From the NCBI RefSeq assembly GCF_004683905.1, contig NZ_CP038438.1, forward strand, positions 3,658,001 to 3,722,000: DNA of 64,000 nt. The letters run 5' to 3'. Every line of letters starts with the position of its first letter. Position 1 is the first letter of the stretch. Source of the DNA: Pseudomonas fluorescens (GTDB lineage Bacteria > Pseudomonadota > Gammaproteobacteria > Pseudomonadales > Pseudomonadaceae). The position numbers and the translations under genes were made by a program. Positions 8,475 to 17,507 of the stretch are shown here, piece by piece. Below the pieces are notes generated by a model, which was not told where the DNA came from, searched no databases, and worked only from the letters and a program-made list of their open reading frames with translations.

Positions 8475-9050
8475 TCAAATCACCACATTGCGCACAAAGC
8501 GCACCGCCACCGGCCCGTCATTGCGATAGCCATGGGGCTGGTTGCTGGCAAACATGAAAAACTCGCCGCTCGCAATGGTATTGGTCACATCACCCACCGT
8601 TAGCGTCAGGCAACCTTCGAACACATAAATCTGCTCGCTCCAGCCATCGGCGTCGGGTTGCGACGGATAGACCTCACCCGGTTGCAGGCACCATTCCCAC
8701 TGCTCGACTTCACGGGTGGCGGTGGCCTTGGACAGCAGCACCGCCTTACTTCCCGGAATGACTCCGGCCCAGGCCACCTCGTTGATGCGGCTGGTATCGC
8801 GTGCGTCGGGGGCCTGGATCAGGTCGCTGAAGGCCACGTCGAGCGCTTCGGCAACGCGATCAAGGGTGGTCAGGCTGACATTCTTTTCCCCGGCCTCGAT
8901 CGCCACCAGCATGCGCCGACTGACGCCGGACTTTTCCGCCAGCGCGGTCTGGCTCATGTCGGCAGCGTGGCGCAGGCGCCGAACGTTGTGACTGACGTGT
9001 TGCAGGACGGACGCCCGTTGGCTGGAATCTTTGTGCACTATATTGCTCAC
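8475..9050 (-). CDS. XRE family regulator with C-terminal cupin
   Basis: A 191-residue transcription factor. An N-terminal helix-turn-helix (LRHAADMSQTALAEKSGVSRRML, about residues 18-40) is followed by a small-molecule-binding cupin domain (EQWEWCLQPGEVYPSQP...IYVFEGCLTLTVGD...HGYRNDG). The start is a GTG at 9050, giving the usual length for HTH-cupin proteins; the open frame extends further upstream but into the divergent gene. Adjacent operator-like repeats suggest that it controls itself and the divergent DMT exporter. Confidence 0.85.
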   Translation of the reverse strand: MSNIVHKDSSQRASVLQHVSHNVRRLRHAADMSQTALAEKSGVSRRMLVAIEAGEKNVSLTTLDRVAEALDVAFSDLIQAPDARDTSRINEVAWAGVIPGSKAVLLSKATATREVEQWEWCLQPGEVYPSQPDADGWSEQIYVFEGCLTLTVGDVTNTIASGEFFMFASNQPHGYRNDGPVAVRFVRNVVI

Positions 9051-9119
9051 TCGGTGGGGTTGGGCAGTATACTGCGCAACGTTGGGCGCATTGTGCGTCC
9101 TGCCTTTTATAGTGCGCAA
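9031..9119. promoter_or_regulatory. Repeated operator-like sites between divergent genes
   Basis: Three copies of a 12-mer close to TATAGTGCGCAA lie here: 9068-9079 (TATACTGCGCAA, +), 9108-9119 (TATAGTGCGCAA, +) and 9031-9042 (TTGTGCACTATA, i.e. minus orientation). A short dyad GCGCATTGTGCG lies at 9086-9097. The spacing between the XRE-cupin and DMT genes is typical for autoregulatory operators. Binding by the neighbouring regulator is inferred. Confidence 0.55.
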
Positions 9120-9123
9120 GGAC

Positions 9124-10059
9124 ATGACGTCAGTGAACAGCTCCCCCACGCCGCTTCGCTTCTCCCGTTTCAGCAAGGCCGAGTGCGTGCTGGTGCTGAT
9201 CACCATGGTCTGGGGCGGCACGTTCCTGCTGGTGCAACACGCCATGACCGTCAGTGGGCCGATGTTCTTTGTCGGCCTGCGCTTTGCGGCGGCGGCTTGC
9301 ATCGTCGCGCTGTTCTCCTGGCGCCACTTGCGTGAACTGACCCTGTTCGAGCTCAAGGCCGGATCGTTCATCGGCGTGGCGATCATGCTCGGTTACGGCT
9401 TGCAGACGGTTGGTCTGCAAACGATCCCGAGCAGTCAGTCGGCATTCATCACCGCGCTGTACGTGCCCTTCGTGCCGTTGTTGCAATGGCTGGTGCTGGG
9501 CCGTCGTCCGGGGTTGATGCCAAGCATTGGCATCATGCTGGCGTTTACCGGTCTGATGCTGTTGTCCGGGCCGTCCGGGGCGTCGTTGAATTTCAGCCCC
9601 GGCGAAATTGCCACCCTGATCAGTGCCATCGCGATTGCCGCCGAGATCATTCTGATCAGCACCTATGCCGGTCAAGTCGATGTACGCCGGGTGACCGTGG
9701 TGCAACTGGCGGCGACCTCGGTGCTGTCGTTTCTGTTGGTGGTGCCAACCGGTGAAGCGCTTCCGGATTTTTCCTGGACCTTGCTGGTGACCGCGCTGGG
9801 ACTCGGCGCGGCGAGTGCGGCGATTCAGGTGGCGATGAACTGGGCGCAGAAAAGCGTTTCGCCGACCCGGGCAACATTGATCTACGCCGGTGAACCGGTG
9901 TGGGCCGGGATCGTCGGGCGAATCGCCGGCGAGCGCTTGCCGGCGATTGCGCTGGTGGGTGCAGGGTTGATTGTGGCGGCGGTGATTGTCAGCGAGCTGA
10001 AGACCAAGGGTAAGGTTGTCGAAGAAGACGCGGAGCTGGAGCGGGAGACCCAAGGTTAA
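9124..10059 (+). CDS. DMT superfamily transporter (EamA family)
   Basis: Inner-membrane exporter of about ten helices in two EamA repeats. The start MTSVNSSPTPLRFSR at 9124 follows an AAGGA site; an upstream in-frame start would cross the operator region. Family landmarks are WGGTFLLVQHAM, the TVGLQTIPSSQSAFITALYVPFVP loop and, in the second half, GLGAASAAIQVAMNWAQKSVSPTRATLIYAGEPVW. The ligand is unknown; metabolite or amino-acid export is usual. It is divergent from, and probably controlled by, the XRE-cupin regulator. Confidence 0.87.
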   Translation: MTSVNSSPTPLRFSRFSKAECVLVLITMVWGGTFLLVQHAMTVSGPMFFVGLRFAAAACIVALFSWRHLRELTLFELKAGSFIGVAIMLGYGLQTVGLQTIPSSQSAFITALYVPFVPLLQWLVLGRRPGLMPSIGIMLAFTGLMLLSGPSGASLNFSPGEIATLISAIAIAAEIILISTYAGQVDVRRVTVVQLAATSVLSFLLVVPTGEALPDFSWTLLVTALGLGAASAAIQVAMNWAQKSVSPTRATLIYAGEPVWAGIVGRIAGERLPAIALVGAGLIVAAVIVSELKTKGKVVEEDAELERETQG

Positions 10060-10090
10060 TCCGCAATATCTTTAGTGCCTGACCCATCGC

Positions 10091-10158
10091 CTTCGCGAGC
10101 AAGCCCGCTCCTACATTGGAATGTATTTCAAATGTGGGAGCGGGCTTGCTCGCGAAAG
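10091..10158. repeat. REP inverted pair
   Basis: Arms CTTCGCGAGCAAGCCCGCTCC and GGAGCGGGCTTGCTCGCGAA are separated by about 25 bases. The pair is located between the DMT gene and the mrp promoter. Confidence 0.9.
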
Positions 10159-10246
10159 GGCCATCCGTCACAACATCCCTCCCCCTGAAACAATGCCAAA
10201 CCAAATTTTTCAGACTACTTTGTAGGATTCTGAGACATCCTGGCGT

Positions 10247-10277
10247 TTGGTAATCAGGGAGCTGGCACGTATGATGC
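10247..10277 (+). promoter_or_regulatory. Candidate promoter of the mrp operon
   Basis: TTGGTA (10247-10252), 17 bases, then TATGAT (10270-10275) fits a sigma-70 promoter. The same stretch holds TGGCACG (10263-10269) with GG and GC separated by exactly ten bases (GC at 10276-10277), the sigma-54 -24/-12 signature. The ATG of mnhA is 28 bases downstream. Which sigma factor is used cannot be decided from sequence. Confidence 0.5.
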
Positions 10278-10305
10278 TTCACAAACTTCCGCAGATTAGA
10301 AGCCT

Positions 10306-13224
10306 ATGTCCCTGATAGTTCTACTGCTTCTGCCATTCATTGGCAGCTGTCTGGCAGCGGTGCTGCCACACAACGCGCGTAATACCGAATCCCTGTTGGC
10401 AGGTCTGGTCGCTTTGATCGGCACCGTGCAGGTCGCGCTGTTGTACCCGCAAATCGCCCACGGCGGGGTGATCCGCGAAGAATTCATGTGGCTGCCCAGC
10501 CTCGGTTTGAATTTCGTCCTGCGCATGGACGGCTTCGCCTGGTTGTTCTCGTTGCTGGTGCTGGGCATCGGCGCTCTGGTCTCTTTATATGCGCGTTATT
10601 ACATGTCGCCGGACGACCCGGTGCCGCGCTTCTTCGCCTTTTTCCTGGCGTTCATGGGCGCCATGCTCGGGCTGGTGATCTCCGGCAACCTGATCCAGAT
10701 CGTGTTCTTCTGGGAGCTGACCAGCCTCTTCTCGTTCCTGTTGATCGGCTACTGGCACCACCGCTCCGATGCCCGGCGTGGCGCTTATATGGCGCTGATG
10801 GTCACCGGTGCCGGGGGACTATGCCTGCTGGCGGGGGTCATGATCCTCGGCCATGTCGTCGGCAGCTATGACCTGGACAAGGTCTTGGCCGCCGGCGATC
10901 AGATTCGCGCACATGCCCTCTACCCTATCCTGCTTCCCCTCATCCTCATTGGCGCCCTAAGCAAAAGCGCCCAGTTCCCCTTCCATTTCTGGCTACCGCA
11001 CGCCATGGCGGCGCCCACTCCGGTTTCGGCCTATCTGCACTCGGCGACCATGGTCAAGGCCGGGGTGTTCCTGCTTGCGCGCCTGTGGCCGTCGCTGTCC
11101 GGCAGTGAAGAATGGTTCTACATCGTCAGCGGCGCCGGTGCGTGTACGTTGTTGCTCGGCGCCTACTGCGCAATGTTCCAGAACGACCTCAAGGGCCTGC
11201 TGGCCTACTCGACCATCAGCCATCTGGGCCTGATCACCTTGCTGCTGGGTCTGAACAGCCCACTGGCGGCGGTCGCGGCGGTGTTCCACATCCTCAATCA
11301 CGCGACCTTCAAGGCGTCGCTGTTCATGGCCGCCGGGATCATCGACCACGAGAGCGGCACCCGTGACATCCGCAAACTCAGCGGCCTGATCAAACTGATT
11401 CCGTTCACCGCCACGTTGGCGATGGTTGCCAGCGCGTCGATGGCCGGCGTACCACTGCTCAACGGCTTCCTGTCGAAAGAAATGTTCTTCGCCGAAACCG
11501 TGTTCATCAACGCCACCGCGTGGGTCGAAGCAGCGTTGCCGATTGTCGCGACCATTGCCGGGACCTTCAGCGTCGCCTACTCGCTGCGCTTTACCGTCGA
11601 CGTGTTCTTCGGCCCGACCGCCACCGATCTGCCGCACACCCCGCACGAACCGCCGCGCTGGATGCGTGCGCCGGTCGAGCTGCTGGTGTTCACCTGTCTG
11701 GTCGTCGGGATCTTCCCGGCGCAAGTGGTCGGCCCGTTGCTCGCAGCCGCCGCGCTGCCGGTGGTGGGCGGCACGCTGCCGGAATACAGCCTGGCGATCT
11801 GGCACGGTCTGAACGCGCCGATGATCATGAGCCTGATCGCCATGTCCGGCGGCATCGTGGTCTATCTGCTGCTGCGCAACCAGCTCAAGCGGGGCCGCTT
11901 CAAATACCCGCCGCTGGTGGGTCGCTTCAACGGCAAGCGCCTGTTCGAGCGCAGTCTGGTGCTGATGATGCGCATGGCCCGTCGGGTAGAACGCCGACTC
12001 GGCACCCGCCGCCTGCAAATGCAACTGTTCCTGATGGTCCTGGCGGCAGTGCTCGCCGGCCTGATCCCGGTGTTGCACAGCAGCCTGAGCTGGGGCGACC
12101 GGCCGAAGATTCCGGGTTCGATCGTGTTCGTCACCCTGTGGCTGCTGGCGATTGCCTGTGCCCTCGGCGCCGCATGGCAGGCCAAGTATCACCGTCTCGC
12201 CGCCCTGACCATGGTCAGCGTCTGCGGGTTGATGACCTGCGTGACCTTCGTCTGGTTCTCGGCGCCGGATCTGGCCCTAACGCAACTGGCGGTGGAAGTG
12301 GTGACCACGGTGCTGATCCTGCTCGGCCTGCGCTGGCTGCCCCGGCGGATTGAAGAAGTCTCGCCACTGCCTTCGAGCCTGCGCAAGGCCCGCGTGCGGC
12401 GCTTGCGCGACTTGCTGCTGTCGATTGCCGTCGGCGCCGGCATGGCGCTGTTGTCCTACGCGATGCTGACCCGGCAGACGCCCAACGACATTTCCTCGTT
12501 CTACCTCAGCCGGGCCATGCCCGAGGGCGGTGGCAGCAACGTGGTCAACGTGATGCTGGTGGACTTCCGCGGCTTCGACACCCTCGGTGAAATCACCGTG
12601 CTGGTGGCCGTGGCGCTGACCGTGTTCGCCCTGCTGCGCCGCTTCCGCCCGCCGAAAGAAAGCCTGCAGTTGCCGGCCCAGCAACGTCTGCTCGCGCCGG
12701 ACGTGGTCACCGATCTGGTCAACCCGCGCAGCGCCAGCGACACCGCGCTCGGCTTCATGATGGTGCCGGCGGTGCTGGTGCGCCTGTTGCTGCCGATTGC
12801 ACTGGTGGTGTCGTGCTACCTGTTCATGCGCGGCCATAACCAGCCGGGCGGTGGTTTTGTCGCAGGCCTGGTGATGTCGGTGGCGTTCATCCTGCAGTAC
12901 ATGGTCGCTGGCACCCAGTGGGTCGAGGCGCAAATGAGCCTGCGACCGCTGCGCTGGATGGGCACCGGCCTGCTGTTTGCCACCGCCACCGGTCTCGGGG
13001 CGATGGCGGTCGGCTATCCGTTCCTGACCACCCACACCTGGCATTTCGCATTGCCGCTGCTGGGCGAGATCCATATCGCCAGTGCGCTGTTCTTCGATAT
13101 CGGCGTGTACGCCGTGGTCGTGGGCTCGACGCTGCTGATCCTCACCGCCCTCGCCCACCAATCGGTGCGTGGTCACAAGACCGCGTCGCTGCCCAAGTCC
13201 GTCGCCAGCAAAGGAGCCGTCTGA
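10306..13224 (+). CDS. mnhA: Na+/H+ antiporter subunit A (MrpA-MrpB fusion)
   Basis: A 972-residue inner-membrane protein, first gene of a complete Mrp (Mnh/Pha) cation/proton antiporter operon. The N-terminal two thirds is the NuoL-like MrpA core, with FFWELTSLFSFLLIGYW and LSKSAQFPFHFWLPHAMAAPTPVSAYLHS containing the conserved membrane Glu and Lys residues of the proton path. The C-terminal 200 residues, after about 775, match MrpB (RGHNQPGGGFVAGLVMS), which is a separate subunit in many bacteria; the fusion is normal in Pseudomonas. It exchanges Na+ or other monovalent cations for protons and supports alkali and salt tolerance. Its stop overlaps the mnhC start. Confidence 0.95.
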   Translation: MSLIVLLLLPFIGSCLAAVLPHNARNTESLLAGLVALIGTVQVALLYPQIAHGGVIREEFMWLPSLGLNFVLRMDGFAWLFSLLVLGIGALVSLYARYYMSPDDPVPRFFAFFLAFMGAMLGLVISGNLIQIVFFWELTSLFSFLLIGYWHHRSDARRGAYMALMVTGAGGLCLLAGVMILGHVVGSYDLDKVLAAGDQIRAHALYPILLPLILIGALSKSAQFPFHFWLPHAMAAPTPVSAYLHSATMVKAGVFLLARLWPSLSGSEEWFYIVSGAGACTLLLGAYCAMFQNDLKGLLAYSTISHLGLITLLLGLNSPLAAVAAVFHILNHATFKASLFMAAGIIDHESGTRDIRKLSGLIKLIPFTATLAMVASASMAGVPLLNGFLSKEMFFAETVFINATAWVEAALPIVATIAGTFSVAYSLRFTVDVFFGPTATDLPHTPHEPPRWMRAPVELLVFTCLVVGIFPAQVVGPLLAAAALPVVGGTLPEYSLAIWHGLNAPMIMSLIAMSGGIVVYLLLRNQLKRGRFKYPPLVGRFNGKRLFERSLVLMMRMARRVERRLGTRRLQMQLFLMVLAAVLAGLIPVLHSSLSWGDRPKIPGSIVFVTLWLLAIACALGAAWQAKYHRLAALTMVSVCGLMTCVTFVWFSAPDLALTQLAVEVVTTVLILLGLRWLPRRIEEVSPLPSSLRKARVRRLRDLLLSIAVGAGMALLSYAMLTRQTPNDISSFYLSRAMPEGGGSNVVNVMLVDFRGFDTLGEITVLVAVALTVFALLRRFRPPKESLQLPAQQRLLAPDVVTDLVNPRSASDTALGFMMVPAVLVRLLLPIALVVSCYLFMRGHNQPGGGFVAGLVMSVAFILQYMVAGTQWVEAQMSLRPLRWMGTGLLFATATGLGAMAVGYPFLTTHTWHFALPLLGEIHIASALFFDIGVYAVVVGSTLLILTALAHQSVRGHKTASLPKSVASKGAV

Positions 13225-13568
13225 TGGAAGAAGTCATCGCAATCGCCATCGGCGTGCTCGCCGCCTCCGGGGTCTGGCTGGTGCTGCGGCCACGGACATT
13301 TCAGGTGGTCATGGGCCTGTGCCTGCTGTCCTACGCGGTCAACCTGTTCATCTTCAGCATGGGCAGCCTGTTCATCGGTAAAGAACCGGTGATCAAGGAC
13401 GGCGTGACACAGGATTTGCTGCACTACACCGATCCGCTGCCGCAGGCACTGGTGCTGACCGCGATCGTCATCAGCTTCGCCATGACCGCGCTGTTCCTGG
13501 TGGTGCTGCTGGCGTCGCGGGGCCTGACCGGCACCGACCACGTCGACGGCCGGGAGCCCAAGGAATGA
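13224..13568 (+). CDS. mnhC: Na+/H+ antiporter subunit C
   Basis: A 114-residue NuoK-like subunit with three hydrophobic helices. The start MEEVIAIAIG at 13224 overlaps the mnhA stop (TGATG). The segment GLCLLSYAVNLFIFSMG carries the NuoK-type helix, and the DPLPQALVLTAIVI block is diagnostic for MnhC/MrpC. It is required with the other subunits for the hetero-oligomeric antiporter. Confidence 0.93.
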   Translation: MEEVIAIAIGVLAASGVWLVLRPRTFQVVMGLCLLSYAVNLFIFSMGSLFIGKEPVIKDGVTQDLLHYTDPLPQALVLTAIVISFAMTALFLVVLLASRGLTGTDHVDGREPKE

Positions 13569-15244
13569 CGGCGATGACTCACCTGATCGCGGCACCGATC
13601 CTGCTGCCGCTGCTGACCGCCGCCATCATGTTGATGCTCGGCGAGAAGCATCGGCCGCTGAAGGCGAAAATCAACCTGTTCTCCAGCCTCGTCGGCCTGT
13701 TCATTTCGGTGATGCTGCTGCAGTGGACGCAAACCACTGGTGTGCCCGGTTCCATCGGCGTGTACCTGCCGGGCAACTGGCAGGCGCCGTTCGGCATCGT
13801 GCTGGTGGTCGATCGCCTCTCGGCATTAATGCTGGTGCTGACCGGGATCATCGGCGTCAGCGCCCTATTGTTCGCCATGGCGCGTTGGGACGGCGCGGGA
13901 TCGAGCTTCCACGCTTTGTTCCAGATTCAGTTGATGGGCCTGTACGGCGCCTTCCTTACCGCCGACCTGTTCAACCTGTTCGTGTTCTTCGAAGTGCTGC
14001 TCGCGGCCTCTTATGGCCTGTTGCTGCACGGTTCGGGTCGGGCGCGGGTGTCGTCGGGCCTGCATTACATCTCGATCAACCTGCTGGCCTCGTCGCTGTT
14101 CCTGATTGGCGCGGCGCTGATCTATGGCGTCACCGGCACCCTGAACATGGCCGATCTGGCGCTGAAGATTCCGCTGGTGCCGGAAGCCGACCGCGGCTTG
14201 CTGCACGCCGGCGCGGGGATTCTTGCGGTGGCGTTTCTGGCGAAGGCCGGCATGTGGCCGCTGAACTTCTGGCTGGTGCCGGCCTACTCCTCGGCCAGCG
14301 CGCCGGTGGCGGCGATGTTCGCGATCATGACCAAGGTCGGCGTCTACACCCTGCTGCGCCTGTGGACGCTGCTGTTTTCCAGTCAGGCCGGGGCCTCGGC
14401 CTTCTTCGGTGGCGACTGGCTGATCTACGGCGGCATGGCGACCATCGCCTGCGCGGCGCTGGCGATTCTCGCCGCGCAACGTCTGGAGCGCATGGCCAGC
14501 CTGAGCATTCTGGTGTCGGCCGGGATTCTGCTGTCGGCGGTGGGTTTCGCCCAGCCAAACCTGATCGGCGCAGCGCTGTTCTATCTGGTCAGCTCGACCC
14601 TGGCCCTGAGTGCGCTGTTCCTGCTGGCGGAGTTGATCGAGCGTTCGCGTTCGGCCAACGAAATCCCGCTGGAGGATGAAAGCGAGTTGCTGCCGCGTCC
14701 GCAGGAATCGCTGCAACCGCCCAAGGGCATCAACCTCGATGACGAGCAGAAAGCCGTGGTCGGTCAGGTCATCCCGTGGACCATGGCGTTTCTCGGCTTG
14801 AGTTTCATTGCCTGCGCGCTGCTGATCATCGGCATGCCGCCGCTGTCCGGATTCATCGGCAAGCTCAACCTGATCGGTGCGCTGCTCAATCCGCTGGGGC
14901 TGGGCGGCGAGGCACCGATCTCGAACGCTGCATGGGCGTTGCTGGCGCTGCTGATCCTCTCCGGACTGGCCTCGTTGATGGCATTCGCGCGCATGGGCAT
15001 CCAGCGTTTCTGGACGCCCGAGGAGCGCCCGTCGCCGCTGCTGCGCAAGCTTGAATGCGCGCCAATCTTCCTGCTGCTGGGATTGAGCATCGCCCTGACC
15101 TTCAAGGCCGAACCGCTGCTGCGTTACACCCAGGCCACCGCCGACGCGCTGAACAACCCGCAGCAATACGTGATGGCGGTGCTCGGCACCCGCGCCGTTC
15201 CCAGCCCTGAAGCCAAAGCGGCGATGCTGGAGGTGCAGCCATGA
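13565..15244 (+). CDS. mnhD: Na+/H+ antiporter subunit D
   Basis: A 559-residue NuoM/N-like subunit with about 14 helices. The antiporter core block is seen (FFEVLLAASYGLLLHG with the conserved Glu, and LAKAGMWPLNFWLVPAYSSASAPVAAMF with the conserved Lys). It starts inside the mnhC stop (ATGA overlap); a second ATG nine bases later is an alternative start. A long hydrophilic loop (about 360-405) precedes the last helices, as in other Pseudomonas MnhD. Confidence 0.93.
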   Translation: MTAMTHLIAAPILLPLLTAAIMLMLGEKHRPLKAKINLFSSLVGLFISVMLLQWTQTTGVPGSIGVYLPGNWQAPFGIVLVVDRLSALMLVLTGIIGVSALLFAMARWDGAGSSFHALFQIQLMGLYGAFLTADLFNLFVFFEVLLAASYGLLLHGSGRARVSSGLHYISINLLASSLFLIGAALIYGVTGTLNMADLALKIPLVPEADRGLLHAGAGILAVAFLAKAGMWPLNFWLVPAYSSASAPVAAMFAIMTKVGVYTLLRLWTLLFSSQAGASAFFGGDWLIYGGMATIACAALAILAAQRLERMASLSILVSAGILLSAVGFAQPNLIGAALFYLVSSTLALSALFLLAELIERSRSANEIPLEDESELLPRPQESLQPPKGINLDDEQKAVVGQVIPWTMAFLGLSFIACALLIIGMPPLSGFIGKLNLIGALLNPLGLGGEAPISNAAWALLALLILSGLASLMAFARMGIQRFWTPEERPSPLLRKLECAPIFLLLGLSIALTFKAEPLLRYTQATADALNNPQQYVMAVLGTRAVPSPEAKAAMLEVQP

Positions 15245-15729
15245 AGCGCGTATTTCCGGCACCGTTGCTGTCACTGGCGTTGTGGGTTTTGTGGCTGACG
15301 CTGAACCTCTCCGTCAGCCCGGGCAACCTGCTGCTCGGTGCAATCCTCGGGTTCGCCGCACCATTGATGATGCGCAAGCTGCGCCCGAAACAGGTGCGCA
15401 TCCGCCGTCCGCTGACGATTTTGCGCCTGTTCGTGATGGTCGGTCGTGACGTGATCCTCTCCAACCTGATCGTCGCCTGGGGCGTGATCAACGCCGGTCG
15501 CCGCCCGCCGCGATCGCGCTTCGTCAAAGTCCCGCTGGACCTGCGCGACGCCCACGGTCTGGCCGCTCTGGCGATGATTTGCACCGTGGTGCCCGGCACC
15601 GTGTGGTCGGAGCTGGCGCTGGATCGCAGCATTCTGCTGCTGCATGTTTGGGATCTGGATGACGAGGCGCACTTCATCCACCACTTCAAGACTGCCTACG
15701 AGCAGCCGTTGATGGAGATTTTCGAATGA
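15241..15729 (+). CDS. mnhE: Na+/H+ antiporter subunit E
   Basis: A 162-residue subunit with two or three N-terminal membrane helices and a cytoplasmic domain. The TVVPGTVWSELALD segment matches the MrpE signature (TPGT-type), followed by LLLHVWDLDD. The start overlaps the mnhD stop by four bases. Confidence 0.92.
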   Translation: MKRVFPAPLLSLALWVLWLTLNLSVSPGNLLLGAILGFAAPLMMRKLRPKQVRIRRPLTILRLFVMVGRDVILSNLIVAWGVINAGRRPPRSRFVKVPLDLRDAHGLAALAMICTVVPGTVWSELALDRSILLLHVWDLDDEAHFIHHFKTAYEQPLMEIFE

Positions 15730-16004
15730 GCCCGCTGCTGTCGAACGCGATTCTGCTGACGCTGTTCCTGTTCTCGCTGGCAATGGTCCTGACCTTGATT
15801 CGCCTGTTCAAGGGGCCGTCGGCACAGGATCGGGTACTCGCGCTGGATTACCTGTACATCGTCGCCATGCTGATGATGCTGACCCTGGGCATTCGTTATT
15901 CCAGTGACACTTATTTCGAGGCGGCGCTGCTGATCGCGCTGTTCGGCTTCGTCGGCTCGTTTGCCCTGGCGAAATTCCTGCTGCGTGGCGAGGTGATCGA
16001 ATGA
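15726..16004 (+). CDS. mnhF: Na+/H+ antiporter subunit F
   Basis: A 92-residue subunit with three helices. RLFKGPSAQDRVLALDYL is the conserved MrpF loop. The ATGA overlap with mnhE and with mnhG indicates translational coupling through the whole operon. Confidence 0.92.
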   Translation: MSPLLSNAILLTLFLFSLAMVLTLIRLFKGPSAQDRVLALDYLYIVAMLMMLTLGIRYSSDTYFEAALLIALFGFVGSFALAKFLLRGEVIE

Positions 16005-16363
16005 ATGCTGAATTGTCATTGTGGGTGGAGATTCCGGTGGCGATCCTGCTGGTGCTCAGCGGGGTGTTTGCACTGATTGGCGCGACCGGATTGCTGCGCA
16101 TGAAGGATTATTTTCAGCGCATGCACCCGCCGGCGCTGGCCTCGACACTGGGCGCGTGGTGCGTGGCGCTGGCTTCGATCATCTGTTTTTCTGCACTCAA
16201 GTCCGGGCCGGTGATGCATGCCTGGCTGATTCCGATTCTGCTGGCGATTACCGTGCCGGTGACTACGTTGCTGCTGGCGCGGGCGGCTTTGTTCCGCAAG
16301 CGCATGGCCGGGGATGATGTGCCGGCTGAGGTGAGTAGTCGCCGCACCGAGAGTGGTAGTTAG
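16001..16363 (+). CDS. mnhG: Na+/H+ antiporter subunit G
   Basis: A 120-residue, three-helix subunit, last gene of the operon. The block GATGLLRMKDYFQRMHPPALASTLGAW is diagnostic for MrpG/PhaG. A REP pair follows the stop after about 25 bases and may mark the 3' end of the transcript. Confidence 0.92.
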   Translation: MNAELSLWVEIPVAILLVLSGVFALIGATGLLRMKDYFQRMHPPALASTLGAWCVALASIICFSALKSGPVMHAWLIPILLAITVPVTTLLLARAALFRKRMAGDDVPAEVSSRRTESGS

Positions 16364-16388
16364 TTTCTACATCTAGGGTGTCTGAACT

Positions 16389-16466
16389 GGCCTCTTCGCG
16401 AGCAAGCCCGCTCCCACATTTGGAATGCATTTCCCCTGTAGGAGCGGGCTTGCTCGCGAAGAGGCC
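16389..16466. repeat. REP inverted pair
   Basis: Arms GGCCTCTTCGCGAGCAAGCC... and ...GGCTTGCTCGCGAAGAGGCC are perfectly inverted over about 27 bases. The pair lies between the convergent mnhG and DUF3995 genes. Confidence 0.92.
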
Positions 16467-16490
16467 GGTATTGCCAACACATGAACCGGG

Positions 16491-16931
16491 TCAGACCCAA
16501 GCCACCGCCAACAACCCGGCCCCCAACACCAGACAAAGCGGCGAATACACCCAGGTATCCAGCCGCGCAAACCGCGACCCCTTCACTTCCTTGAAAAACC
16601 CCACCAGATTCGAATCGCCGATCGCCCGGGCAAACATTAATAACGCAATCGCACTGATCACCCATTGCAACGCTTTGTGATGCACCGCCGGCATGCCCCA
16701 GCCGACCCGCATGCACACCAGCGCGGCAATCACCAACAATGCTGCCGCTACCAGCAAGGTAATCCAGCCTGACGGTTTGAACGCCGGTCGCACCGTCGCC
16801 ACCAGTCCTCGCACCGGCACTTGCGGTACCGCCGCCACCGCCGCCCATTGCCCACCCAGCGCCCAATACACGTGTACCAGAGCGATTGCCGCAAATATCG
16901 TCACCAGCCATTGAGCCAACACAAAGGTCAT
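16491..16931 (-). CDS. DUF3995 family membrane protein
   Basis: A 146-residue protein with four predicted membrane helices. The start MTFVLAQWLVTIFAAIALVHV at 16931 is preferred to in-frame codons further upstream because it begins at the first helix and has a ribosome-binding site (AAAGGATT region). Family features are HVYWALGG near the N-terminus, GDSNLVGFFK and the final LDTWVYSPLCL. Function unknown. Confidence 0.82.
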   Translation of the reverse strand: MTFVLAQWLVTIFAAIALVHVYWALGGQWAAVAAVPQVPVRGLVATVRPAFKPSGWITLLVAAALLVIAALVCMRVGWGMPAVHHKALQWVISAIALLMFARAIGDSNLVGFFKEVKGSRFARLDTWVYSPLCLVLGAGLLAVAWV

Positions 16932-17025
16932 GGTCGAGAATCCTTTCAAGGGATTTGAACAAAACATCCTAGTTGGCATTTTTTGAAGTGCACGACCGAT
17001 CAGCGGTACGGTAAAGTGCCGCCCC

Positions 17026-17415
17026 ATGAAATTCACCCGTTCCGATCGCTCACTGCTGGCCTGGATGCTTTATTGTTGCGTCCTGTTCAACGTGTTCGCC
17101 TGCAGCATCGGTCACGGGCAAATGGTCGGGATGCAGCTCAACGGCATCGGCGGGCAGTTCTGTACGGTCGACCCGGCCACCCAAGCGCCACTGACCAGCA
17201 ATCCCAGCGAAGAACAATTGCCGACCCTGTCGAAGGCGTTCGGCTGTCCGCTGTGCTCGGTCGGCGGCGGCATGGGCCCGGCGTTCAACTCCAGCCTGAC
17301 CCTCGCGGTTCTGCCCGAACAGCACAGCCCGCCGCTGGCGCCCATCGTCAGTGCTGACCTCCCTGCCCGCTTCACCTGGCCTTCGGCCAATCCTCGCGCC
17401 CCACCGCTCGCCTGA
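17026..17415 (+). CDS. DUF2946 family protein
   Basis: A 129-residue protein with one N-terminal hydrophobic segment (LLAWMLYCCVLFNVFAC) and a GCPLC cysteine pair at about residue 83-87, both typical of DUF2946. Members are often found beside metal-linked outer-membrane receptors; here a TonB-dependent receptor follows after about 90 bases on the same strand. A role in metal (perhaps copper) handling is only an inference from context. Confidence 0.78.
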   Translation: MKFTRSDRSLLAWMLYCCVLFNVFACSIGHGQMVGMQLNGIGGQFCTVDPATQAPLTSNPSEEQLPTLSKAFGCPLCSVGGGMGPAFNSSLTLAVLPEQHSPPLAPIVSADLPARFTWPSANPRAPPLA

Positions 17416-17507
17416 GTGTCTTTGCCTTTTTGATTTTTCAGCCCACTGCGCCAACGCGCGGCGTTCGCCTGTGCGCTGATTCCCAGACAAGCATTCAGGA
17501 TTCAACG

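Noticed and set aside
10993..12192. Long minus-strand frames opposite mnhA and mnhD
   Set aside because: Gln/Arg/His-rich shadows caused by the codon bias of the antiporter genes on the other strand.
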